DNA of 8,865 nt. It comes from an uncultured Ruminococcus sp. (GTDB lineage: Bacteria > Bacillota > Clostridia > Oscillospirales > Acutalibacteraceae). The position numbers were made by a program, and so were the translations under genes. Under the pieces are notes generated by a model, which saw only the letters and a list, made by a program, of their open reading frames with translations, made no database searches and was not told the DNA's origin. Of this stretch, positions 1-6,060 are shown in pieces. Where the stretch lies: the NCBI GenBank assembly GCA_902762335.1, contig CACWNZ010000040.1, positions 1 to 8,865 of the forward strand, read 5' to 3'. Each line of letters begins with the position of its first letter. Position 1 is the stretch's first letter.

Positions 1-381
1 TATGTTCAGCTCGATCATATCTATATCCGTTTCGGAAAGCAGCTCCACCGTTTTGCAGTAGTCCTCCTGAGTGCTTCCCGCCACGTTTGCTATGGCTACG
101 GTATCCTGCTGCTTAAGCCACGGAAGATCGCACTCGATAAAATGCTCTACTCCGGGATTCTGCAGCCCTACCGCATTGAGCATACCCATTGGTGTCTCCG
201 CTATTCTCGGCGGGGGATTTCCCTTGCGCTCCTTGAGAGTAGTACCCTTGCAGGATATGCCGCCGAACACCGACAGCGGATAGAACTCGCTGTATTCCCT
301 GCCGAAGCCTATAGTACCCGAGGCCGCTATCACGGGGTTTTTGAACTGTACGCCCGCTATATTCACACTGAGATCAGCCAT
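1..381 (-). CDS. pyrD: Dihydroorotate dehydrogenase B, catalytic subunit (5' part only)
   Basis: This is the FMN-containing subunit that oxidises dihydroorotate to orotate in pyrimidine synthesis. Only the first 127 codons are present; the family is about 300 residues, so the gene runs off the window start. Visible family features are the N-terminal strand with NPVIAASGTIGFG (residues 15-27), SCKGTT (43-48, conserved FMN-contacting Lys45), NAVGLQNPG (69-77) and the IANVAGS strand (97-103). The window ends at the ELNI that normally precedes the SCPN active-site segment, so the catalytic cysteine cannot be seen. The ATG start overlaps the pyrK stop by one base (TAATG) and is preceded by AGGAGG at 392-397, so the two genes are coupled. 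The pyrK neighbour makes this the class 1B, NAD-linked type rather than the fumarate-linked class 1A. Confidence 0.95.
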   Translation of the reverse strand, partial: MADLSVNIAGVQFKNPVIAASGTIGFGREYSEFYPLSVFGGISCKGTTLKERKGNPPPRIAETPMGMLNAVGLQNPGVEHFIECDLPWLKQQDTVAIANVAGSTQEDYCKTVELLSETDIDMIELNI

Positions 382-1139
382 TACCGGAATACCTCCTCAC
401 TCCAAAATACGGGACCGTCCTTGCATACGTGCTTGTAGGTCTCGTTTCCGTTTTCGTCAATTACCGCAACGGCACAGCCGAGGCAGGCGCCTATGCCGCA
501 AGCCATTCTCTGCTCAAGGGATACCTGACAGGGAACGCCGTGCTCCCTTGCTGTCTTGGCAATATTCCTCAGCATCGGCATAGGTCCGCAGGCGCAGATC
601 ATCTCGGTGCCGTCAATTATCTCCTCAAGGGGCTGAGTCACGAAGCCGTGAATGCCGAAGCTGCCATCGTCCGTGGTGACAATGAGTTTGCAGCCCGCTT
701 TTTCAAAATCCTCGCTGAGTATCATTGCGTCTTTATTGCGGAAGCCGTTTATAACGGTCGCATTGCCCGCACAGCTTTTTGCGCTGTAGAGCATGGGCGG
801 AACTCCTATGCCGCCGCCGATAAAGACGGTCTTTTTTGAGCTGTCGAGCTGAAAGCCCCTGCCCAGCGGAGCTATTATGTTGATATTCTCACCCGTTTTC
901 GTCCGGGAGAGTATCTCCGTACCCTCTCCCCTCACCTCAAAGACGAGTCTTATTATATCGCCCTCGATATCGCACACGGATATGGGGCGTCTGAGAGTTT
1001 TGCCCGGAACGAGCACCTGAACGAACTGTCCCGGCTTTGTTACAGAGGCAAGCTCCCCGTTCCGTAGTCTGAAATCATATATCGTCGCTGTGAGCTTTTC
1101 CGCAGAAACGAGTCTGCAGTCCTGCGCATCGTATTTCAA
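381..1139 (-). CDS. pyrK: Dihydroorotate dehydrogenase B, electron-transfer subunit
   Basis: PyrK carries FAD and a [2Fe-2S] cluster and passes electrons from PyrD's FMN to NAD+. The 252-residue protein has the family's usual length. An N-terminal ferredoxin-reductase-like FAD domain carries the RPIS motif (51-54). A nucleotide-binding domain carries GGGIGVPP (108-115) and CACGPMPM (182-189). A C-terminal cluster site has Cys214, Cys219, Cys222 and Cys239 in the PyrK spacing C-x4-C-x2-C-x16-C. The start codon is TTG, not ATG. AAAGGAAGG at 1147-1155 lies 7 bases upstream of it, no in-frame ATG is close, and the nearby ATG at about 1158 is in another frame. The gene is first in its transcript and pyrD follows with a one-base overlap. 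Its leader is only about 30 bases, so a PyrR-type attenuator has no room. Confidence 0.95.
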   Translation of the reverse strand: MKYDAQDCRLVSAEKLTATIYDFRLRNGELASVTKPGQFVQVLVPGKTLRRPISVCDIEGDIIRLVFEVRGEGTEILSRTKTGENINIIAPLGRGFQLDSSKKTVFIGGGIGVPPMLYSAKSCAGNATVINGFRNKDAMILSEDFEKAGCKLIVTTDDGSFGIHGFVTQPLEEIIDGTEMICACGPMPMLRNIAKTAREHGVPCQVSLEQRMACGIGACLGCAVAVIDENGNETYKHVCKDGPVFWSEEVFR

Positions 1140-1146
1140 GGCGGAT

Positions 1147-1155
1147 CCTTCCTTT
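1147..1155 (-). promoter_or_regulatory. pyrK ribosome binding site fixing a TTG start
   Basis: On the minus strand AAAGGAAGG ends 7 bases before TTG (1139-1137). This spacing supports TTG as the true initiation codon of pyrK. The ATG beginning at about 1158 lies upstream of this site and is out of frame with the pyrK protein. Confidence 0.75.
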
Positions 1156-1177
1156 CATGCATATCTGTTTATCATTT

Positions 1178-1206
1178 ATTATACCATAAAGTGCCTGTGT
1201 TTTGAA
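1178..1206 (-). promoter_or_regulatory. pyrK-pyrD promoter
   Basis: On the minus strand TTCAAA (1206-1201) is followed after 17 bases by a perfect TATAAT (1183-1178). A TGG immediately upstream of the -10 hexamer makes it an extended -10. Transcription should begin near 1171, giving a leader of roughly 30 bases. The -35 is poor (4 of 6), so the extended -10 probably carries the promoter. The -35 lies inside an inverted repeat (1200-1221). Confidence 0.7.
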
Positions 1207-1221
1207 ACATTTTTTTCAAAA
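1200..1221. repeat. Inverted repeat over the pyrK -35, candidate operator
   Basis: TTTTGAAA (1200-1207) and TTTCAAAA (1214-1221) are perfect reverse complements separated by 6 bases. The left arm covers the pyrK -35 hexamer. The repeat lies between the divergent pyrK and glyS promoters, about 35 bases upstream of the glyS -35. This is the geometry of a repressor site, but the arms are AT-rich and the sequence names no regulator. Confidence 0.4.
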
Positions 1222-1255
1222 AAATATAAAATCCTTTCTTACTGCCGTTCAACCC

Positions 1256-1284
1256 TTGAACTTTGGAAAAAATAATGATAGAAT
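1256..1284 (+). promoter_or_regulatory. glyS promoter
   Basis: TTGAAC (1256-1261), a 17-base spacer and TAGAAT (1279-1284), with TGA just upstream of the -10, form an extended -10 sigma-A-type promoter. The leader would be only about 24 bases. This excludes a glycine T-box or glycine riboswitch between this promoter and the gene. Confidence 0.7.
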
Positions 1285-1314
1285 AGATTATCACGCTCTT
1301 AGGAGGAGAATAAA

Positions 1315-2691
1315 ATGAAAAATACGGAAAAGACAATGGAAAAAATAGTAGCCCTTTGCAAGAGCAGAGGCTTCGTTTACCCCGGCTCAGAGATATACGG
1401 CGGTCTTGCCAACACCTGGGACTACGGTCCTTTAGGAATGGCTCTCAAGAACAACATCAAGGCTGCATGGCTCAAGAAGTTCGTTCAGGAAAACAAGTAC
1501 AACGTAGGTCTTGACGCGGCTATCCTCATGAATCCTCAGACCTGGGTCGCCTCGGGTCATCTCGGCGGCTTCTCCGATCCGCTTATGGACTGTAAGGAAT
1601 GCAAGACCCGTCACCGCGCGGACAATCTTATAGAGGATTTTGACGGCACGAACGTTGCGGGCTGGAGCAACGAGAAAATGACCGAATACATAAAGGAAAA
1701 GGCTATCCCCTGCCCCAACTGCGGCAAGCATAACTTTACCGATATCCGTCAGTTCAATCTCATGTTCAAGACCTTCCAGGGCGTTACCGAGGACAGCAAG
1801 AACGAGCTTTATCTCCGTCCCGAGACGGCTCAGGGCATTTTTGTAAACTTTGCGAATATTCAGAGAACGAGCCGCAAAAAGGTACCCTTCGGCGTTGCGC
1901 AGATAGGCAAGTCCTTCAGAAACGAGATAACCCCCGGTAACTTCATCTTCCGTGTGCGCGAGTTCGAGCAGATGGAGCTTGAGTTCTTCTGCAAGCCCGG
2001 CACCGATCTTGAATGGTTCAATTATTGGAGAGGCTTCTGCCGCGATTGGCTCTATTCTCTCAACATTAAAGAGGAAAACCTCAGGCTCCGCGACCACGAC
2101 CCCGAGGAGCTGTGCTTCTATTCAAAGGCTACCACCGACTTCGAGTATCTCTTCCCCTTCGGCTGGGGCGAACTGTGGGGCGTTGCCGACAGAACGGACT
2201 ACGACCTCACACAGCACATCAACACCAGCGGCAAGGCTCTTGAATACTTCGACCCGCAGACCAACGAAAAGTACGTTCCCTACGTTATAGAGCCCTCTCT
2301 CGGCGTTGAGCGCCTCTTCCTCGCCCTTATGGTAGAGGCTTACGACGAGGAGCAGATAGATGAAAAGGATACGAGAGCAGTTCTTCACCTGCACCCCGCC
2401 CTTGCACCCTTCAAGGCTGCCGTTCTGCCCCTTTCAAAGAAGCTTTCCGACAAGGCTGACGAGGTATATACCATGCTCTCAAAGAGCTTCATGGTCGATT
2501 TTGACGACGCGGGCTCTATCGGCAAGCGTTACCGCCGTCAGGACGAGATCGGCACGCCGTTCTGCATAACCTACGACTTTGACAGCGTTGAGGACGGCTG
2601 CGTTACCGTGCGTGACCGTGACACCATGGCTCAGGAAAGAGTGGCTATAGACAGCTTAGTCGAATACCTCAGCAAAAAGACAGCATTCTGA
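1315..2691 (+). CDS. glyS: Glycine--tRNA ligase, dimeric (alpha2) type
   Basis: This class II synthetase activates glycine with ATP and charges tRNA-Gly. It is the single-chain dimeric form (also called glyQS), not the separate alpha and beta subunits found in many bacteria. The 458 residues match the usual length. The N-terminus has the family pattern SRGFVYPGSEIYGGL (17-31) and WDYGPLG (35-41). Two CxxC pairs (Cys93/96 and Cys133/136) form a probable zinc ribbon in the insertion. Motif 2 is FRNEITPG (201-208), leading into the EFEQMELEFF strand. Motif 3 is GVERLFLAL (330-338). The C-terminal anticodon-binding domain runs from about 355 to 455 and includes GKRYRRQDEIGTP (403-415). The ATG follows AGGAGG (1301-1306) by 8 bases. 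The gene is monocistronic, with its own promoter and terminator. Confidence 0.97.
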   Translation: MKNTEKTMEKIVALCKSRGFVYPGSEIYGGLANTWDYGPLGMALKNNIKAAWLKKFVQENKYNVGLDAAILMNPQTWVASGHLGGFSDPLMDCKECKTRHRADNLIEDFDGTNVAGWSNEKMTEYIKEKAIPCPNCGKHNFTDIRQFNLMFKTFQGVTEDSKNELYLRPETAQGIFVNFANIQRTSRKKVPFGVAQIGKSFRNEITPGNFIFRVREFEQMELEFFCKPGTDLEWFNYWRGFCRDWLYSLNIKEENLRLRDHDPEELCFYSKATTDFEYLFPFGWGELWGVADRTDYDLTQHINTSGKALEYFDPQTNEKYVPYVIEPSLGVERLFLALMVEAYDEEQIDEKDTRAVLHLHPALAPFKAAVLPLSKKLSDKADEVYTMLSKSFMVDFDDAGSIGKRYRRQDEIGTPFCITYDFDSVEDGCVTVRDRDTMAQERVAIDSLVEYLSKKTAF

Positions 2692-2702
2692 TGCTTTATC
2701 AC

Positions 2703-2739
2703 AGGACTGCCGCAGGAGCTGCCGCGGCAGTCCTTTTTT
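2703..2739 (+). terminator. glyS intrinsic terminator
   Basis: AGGACTGCCGC (2703-2713) pairs perfectly with GCGGCAGTCCT (2724-2734) across a 10-base loop. A run of six T follows (2734-2739). The stem starts 12 bases after the stop codon. Confidence 0.93.
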
Positions 2740-2826
2740 GAACGGCACAGTCTGCACGAAATGACAGATCAGCGCCAAAAATCGCCTTTTTTACGCATAA
2801 ATTCCCATAAATCGGCTGCAACGTCA

Positions 2827-2855
2827 TTGACAGAGGATTTTTCGCCGTGTATAAT
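2827..2855 (+). promoter_or_regulatory. Full-consensus promoter of the DHHW lipoprotein gene
   Basis: TTGACA (2827-2832), exactly 17 bases, then TATAAT (2850-2855): both hexamers match consensus at the ideal spacing. Transcription should start near 2862, about 44 bases before the ATG. A 7-bp inverted repeat (GTCATTG 2823-2829 and CAATGAC 2860-2866) brackets the promoter and might or might not matter. Confidence 0.88.
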
Positions 2856-2905
2856 AAAACAATGACCGACAAAAACCAAATAATAAGGAAAATGAGGTAA
2901 TATAA

Positions 2906-4108
2906 ATGAAAAAATTAGCAACGGCATTGACGGCAGCCCTTCTCTCCGCCTGCCTTTTAACAGGCTGCGGCGGTCAGGGCAAGAGCGCCGGAAACAGCAA
3001 GACTTCATCAGCAGGCTCAGATACTCCTGCCGTATCTGACACCGAAAGCAAGGCTGATACTCAGCAGAGCGATAACGGCAGCAGCGATGAAGCCCCTTCA
3101 CAGGAGGGTCAGTCCGACACCGAGCAGAGCTCTGAGCAGAAGAATTACAGAGAAGAGGACGCCGAATACGAGGTGGAAAACGGCGTTATAGTTGTAAATC
3201 AGGGCGACCACTACAGAGCTATGGAGCTTTTCGGCGGCGGCACGGGCAACACCTACGTCGATACTATCAACACTCTCCGCAGCAAGCTCGACAGCAGCGT
3301 GAAGCTCTATTCCGTGATAGCACCGCTCTCATGCGAGTTCTATCTCCCCGCAAACTATGAGGATTATTCCGTGAGCCAGAAGGATTCCATTTCAGAGGAC
3401 ATCAACTCAAGGCTCAGCGACGGCATTATCCCCGTAGACGTGGTATCCGCTCTGGGGCAGCACACCTCAGAGGAGATATACTGCCGCACCGACCATCACT
3501 GGATGCCCTTAGGCGCATACTACGCGGCAAAGGAGTTCGCATCAGCCGCAGGCGTTGACTTTGCCGACCTTTCCACCTACGAGCCTGTTACGATAGAGGG
3601 CTTTGTAGGCACGATGTACGCCTTTACCGACGGTGATATACGCATAAAGAACGACCCCGAGAACTTCACCTATTACAAATCCTCTAACTACTCCAACGTC
3701 AAGACCGATTTCTATGACACAAGCTTCAACTATGACTATACGGGCTCATACTACAAAGAGGTAGGCGACCCGCAGTCCAACGCTTATCTCACCTTCTTCG
3801 GCGGCGACGAGCAGATAGTCAAGATCCGCACGGACGTTAAGAACGGCAGAAAGCTTCTCGTCATGAAGGACAGCTACGGCAACGCCGTTCCCGGCTTCCT
3901 CATGCAGTCCTTTGAGGAGATATACATAGCCGATATGAGATATTTCAACCCGAATCTCGTTGATTTCATTCAGCAGCTCGGCATTACCGACGTTGCGCTT
4001 ACCATGTGCATATTCTCGGCATACGGCGGCAACTCGGCAGATCTTCAGGATACCTTGACCCATAACGCAGGACAGACGATAGTTGACGGCTACGACCCCA
4101 ACGCCTGA
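2906..4108 (+). CDS. DHHW-family (AlgX/SGNH-like) surface lipoprotein
   Basis: This is a predicted lipoprotein of 400 residues. The N-terminus is a type II signal peptide: basic MKK, a hydrophobic stretch (about 4-17) and the lipobox LTGC with lipidated Cys21. A Ser/Asp/Glu/Gln-rich linker follows (about 28-80), typical of a spacer from the membrane. The folded part (about 90-395) carries TDHHWMPLGAYY (195-206), the hallmark of the DHHW family, which resembles the AlgX/AlgJ SGNH-type acetyltransferases. By analogy Asp196, His198 and Ser323 (in KDSYGN, 321-326) form the catalytic triad; this is inference. Such proteins are known or proposed to move or remove O-acetyl groups on exported polysaccharide, and they often sit beside an MBOAT acyltransferase. 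No such partner is in this window. The ATG follows GAGG (2894-2897) by 8 bases. The gene is monocistronic. The substrate is unknown. Confidence 0.85.
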   Translation: MKKLATALTAALLSACLLTGCGGQGKSAGNSKTSSAGSDTPAVSDTESKADTQQSDNGSSDEAPSQEGQSDTEQSSEQKNYREEDAEYEVENGVIVVNQGDHYRAMELFGGGTGNTYVDTINTLRSKLDSSVKLYSVIAPLSCEFYLPANYEDYSVSQKDSISEDINSRLSDGIIPVDVVSALGQHTSEEIYCRTDHHWMPLGAYYAAKEFASAAGVDFADLSTYEPVTIEGFVGTMYAFTDGDIRIKNDPENFTYYKSSNYSNVKTDFYDTSFNYDYTGSYYKEVGDPQSNAYLTFFGGDEQIVKIRTDVKNGRKLLVMKDSYGNAVPGFLMQSFEEIYIADMRYFNPNLVDFIQQLGITDVALTMCIFSAYGGNSADLQDTLTHNAGQTIVDGYDPNA

Positions 4109-4154
4109 TCTGCAAAACAGCTTCGATAAGCTTTAACTGCCGCCGTTTTGCAGA
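4109..4154 (+). other. Long-range inverted repeat reaching into the terminator loop
   Basis: TCTGCAAAAC (4109-4118), starting at the base after the stop codon, is the exact reverse complement of GTTTTGCAGA (4145-4154). Eight bases of the right arm (4147-4154) lie in the loop of the terminator hairpin at 4135-4170. The RNA could therefore form a pseudoknot, or a helix competing with the last two base pairs of the terminator stem. A small hairpin, AGCTT-CGAT-AAGCT (4119-4132), sits between the arms. The pairing is seen in the sequence; any function is inferred. Confidence 0.5.
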
Positions 4155-4174
4155 GCTGACGGCGGCAGTTTTTT
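4135..4174 (+). terminator. Intrinsic terminator of the lipoprotein gene
   Basis: AACTGCCGCCGT (4135-4146) pairs perfectly with ACGGCGGCAGTT (4159-4170) over a 12-base loop, and the T-run continues to 4174. The stem is very strong and shares the CTGCCGC core with the glyS terminator. Confidence 0.93.
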
Positions 4175-4224
4175 CATTCTCACGATCAAAAAATGAATAA
4201 TTGAGTTTACGTTCCTGCAAAATA

Positions 4225-4253
4225 TTGACACTGCAAGGATTTAGTTATATAAT
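4225..4253 (+). promoter_or_regulatory. Full-consensus ilvE promoter
   Basis: TTGACA (4225-4230), 17 bases, TATAAT (4248-4253): a second full-consensus sigma-A-type promoter. Transcription should start near 4260, leaving a leader of under 30 bases before ATG 4288, too short for a T-box or leader-peptide attenuator. CTGCAA occurs on both sides of the -35 (4215-4220 and 4231-4236). Confidence 0.88.
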
Positions 4254-4287
4254 AGTCGTGTAATTTTTTTGAAAGGAAGTCCTTAAA

Positions 4288-5313
4288 ATGGATAAGAAAA
4301 ACATTGATTGGTCAAGTCTCGGCTTCGGCTACATAAAGACCGACAAGAGATACGTCTCCTCCTTCAAAGACGGAGCATGGGACGAGGGCGCTCTTATTGA
4401 TGACGATATGATCACCATGAGCGAGTGCGCCTGCGTTCTTCAGTATTCGCAGACTATATTCGAGGGTCTCAAGGCATACACCACAGAAAAGGGCGATACC
4501 GTCGTATTCCGCCCCGACCTCAACGCACAGAGACTTGCAAGCTCTTCAGAGAGAATGGAAATGCCCGTTTTCCCCGAGGATAGATTTATAGATGCCGTTG
4601 AGCAGGTAGTACGCGCCAACAAGGCTTACGTTCCTCCCTACGGCACGGGTGCAACTCTTTATCTGCGCCCCTTCATGTTCGGCATCAACCCCGTTATCGG
4701 CGTTAAGCCCGCAGAGGAGTTCCAGTTCAGGCTCTTCGCTACTCCCGTAGGACCCTACTTCAAGGGCGGCGCAAAGCCTATCACCATTAAGGTAAGCGAC
4801 CTTGACAGAGCAGCTCCTCACGGAACAGGCTATATCAAGGCAGGTCTTAACTATGCAATGAGCCTTCATGCAATAGTTACGGCTCATAAAGAGGGCTTTG
4901 ACGAGAATATGTATCTCGATGCAGCCACAAGAACAAAGGTAGAGGAGACAGGCGGCGCTAACTTCCTTTTCGTCACAAAGGACAACAAGGTCGTTACCCC
5001 CAAGTCAAACAGCATTCTTCCCTCAATCACAAGGCGTTCGCTCATGATAGTTGCAAAGGAGTATCTCGGTCTTGAGGTCGAGGAGCGCGAGGTATTCTTT
5101 GACGAGGTCAAGGATTTTGCAGAGTGCGGTCTTTGCGGCACTGCGGCAGTTATCTCACCCGTCGGCAAGATCAACGACCACGGCAAGGAGATCTGCTTCC
5201 CCGCAGGCATGGAGAAGATGGGTCCTGTAACTCAGAAGCTCTACGATACCCTCACGGGCATTCAGATGGGCCGCATAGAGGACCGCTTCGGCTGGGTACG
5301 CACTATCGACTGA
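4288..5313 (+). CDS. ilvE: Branched-chain amino acid aminotransferase
   Basis: This fold-type IV PLP enzyme interconverts leucine, isoleucine and valine with their 2-oxo acids, using 2-oxoglutarate/glutamate. The 341 residues match the long bacterial/eukaryotic BCAT subgroup. Visible landmarks are QTIFEGLKAY (55-64), GATLYLRPFMFG (121-132), GPYFKGG (155-161), the PLP-binding Lys184 in GYIKAGLNYAMS (181-192), KVEETGGANFLFV (217-229) and the cofactor-phosphate loop CGTAAVISPVGK (283-294). Cys280 and Cys283 make a CxxC just before that loop. This differs in position from the redox CxxC of mammalian BCATs, which follows GTA. The ATG is preceded by AGGAAG (4274-4279) at 8 bases. The SD region can pair weakly with the following CCTT (4281-4284). 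The gene is monocistronic, not part of an ilv/leu operon in this window. Confidence 0.95.
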   Translation: MDKKNIDWSSLGFGYIKTDKRYVSSFKDGAWDEGALIDDDMITMSECACVLQYSQTIFEGLKAYTTEKGDTVVFRPDLNAQRLASSSERMEMPVFPEDRFIDAVEQVVRANKAYVPPYGTGATLYLRPFMFGINPVIGVKPAEEFQFRLFATPVGPYFKGGAKPITIKVSDLDRAAPHGTGYIKAGLNYAMSLHAIVTAHKEGFDENMYLDAATRTKVEETGGANFLFVTKDNKVVTPKSNSILPSITRRSLMIVAKEYLGLEVEEREVFFDEVKDFAECGLCGTAAVISPVGKINDHGKEICFPAGMEKMGPVTQKLYDTLTGIQMGRIEDRFGWVRTID

Positions 5314-5335
5314 TAAAACCCGATATAAGAATTCA

Positions 5336-5366
5336 GGTTGCCGCAGTTTTTCTGCGGCAGCCTTTT
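5336..5366 (+). terminator. ilvE terminator between convergent genes
   Basis: GGTTGCCGCAG (5336-5346) pairs with CTGCGGCAGCC (5352-5362), with one G-T wobble and a 5-T loop, followed by TTTT (5363-5366). It lies in the 87-base gap between ilvE and the oppositely oriented anti-sigma gene. The hairpin would also form in the minus-strand transcript, but no T-run follows it there, so its use for the sigma operon is uncertain. I see no other terminator for that operon. Confidence 0.85.
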
Positions 5367-5400
5367 CATATCCTTATAAAAATTTATCCTCTGCCCTTCG

Positions 5401-6060
5401 TTAATCGTCCGGATGCAACCTCATCAATCTCCAATCCCCGCTGTCTATACCGCACCAATCACCGTTTTCATCTTTTTTCAGGACAAAACCTCGATCAAAT
5501 TCCTCGCTTATGTTCAGGTCGGAATAATACGGTATTCCACGGTATACAGCGTGAACCACTATTATATCCTCAGGGGGAACGCTGTATTTTGATGCCTCAT
5601 AAGAACTGTAATCATCACCGGCATAAACTAAAGAATACAGCTTTTCCTGATTCTTTTCCAACATGTCGCGCATATAATTTATCGCTAATTTTCTGTCATT
5701 GAGTGAATGAAGCTCTGACGTGCCGTAATCTATCTTTGTGGGCTTCAGCCTGTCACAAGCCATTTGTCCGAACAAATAACCTCCGATGATCAGCACGAAT
5801 AATACGATCTGAAGTATGATGATTATTATTTTTCTTGTCCTCAGTTTTTTTCTGAAGCCCTTTATCTGATCCGCCTGCGAAACGTACTCGGTATTCATCT
5901 GCGCAGCATAACGCTCGTTTTTCTTCTGTTCCTCCGCATCACAGCGGCAGTCCTCGCATTCCTTGAGATGCTCCTCGACCAGTGCCACACTTTGCGGACT
6001 CAGCATATTTTCAACGTACAAGGGGATAAGATCTCTTATTATGCCGCAGTGTGTTTTCAT
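5401..6060 (-). CDS. Membrane anti-sigma factor with zinc-finger (zf-HC2) domain
   Basis: This is a predicted single-pass inner-membrane regulator of 219 residues that should bind and hold the ECF sigma factor encoded just upstream. Residues 1-45 look like a zinc-binding anti-sigma domain: CGIIRDLIPLYVENMLSP (5-22) followed by VEEHLKECEDC (28-38). His31, Cys35 and Cys38, with Cys5 or His4, are the probable zinc ligands. Basic residues (RKKLRTRK, 70-77) lead into one transmembrane helix (about 78-97). An extracytoplasmic part of about 120 residues follows, which I do not recognise and which may sense the signal. I chose the ATG at 6060-6058 because it overlaps the sigma stop as ATGA and has GGAGG 7 bases upstream. 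The longer frame to 6123 would run deep into the sigma gene and adds nothing conserved. Confidence 0.88.
   Translation of the reverse strand: MKTHCGIIRDLIPLYVENMLSPQSVALVEEHLKECEDCRCDAEEQKKNERYAAQMNTEYVSQADQIKGFRKKLRTRKIIIIILQIVLFVLIIGGYLFGQMACDRLKPTKIDYGTSELHSLNDRKLAINYMRDMLEKNQEKLYSLVYAGDDYSSYEASKYSVPPEDIIVVHAVYRGIPYYSDLNISEEFDRGFVLKKDENGDWCGIDSGDWRLMRLHPDD

Noticed and set aside
1140..1314. T-box or PyrR-type leader between pyrK and glyS.
   Set aside because: Both promoters lie within about 45 bases of their genes, so neither transcript has a leader long enough for such a structure.
1432..2097. A 221-codon open frame on the minus strand inside glyS.
   Set aside because: It lies fully inside the well-supported glyS gene and shows no protein-like domain or ribosome site.
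4262..4276. CodY-like box near the ilvE transcription start.
   Set aside because: Only about 10 of 15 positions fit the consensus, and the match is mostly a T-run. Such matches are common in AT-rich leaders.
4273..4284. Hairpin AAGG-AAGT-CCTT hiding the ilvE ribosome site.
   Set aside because: A 4-bp stem is too weak to be credible as a regulatory structure.
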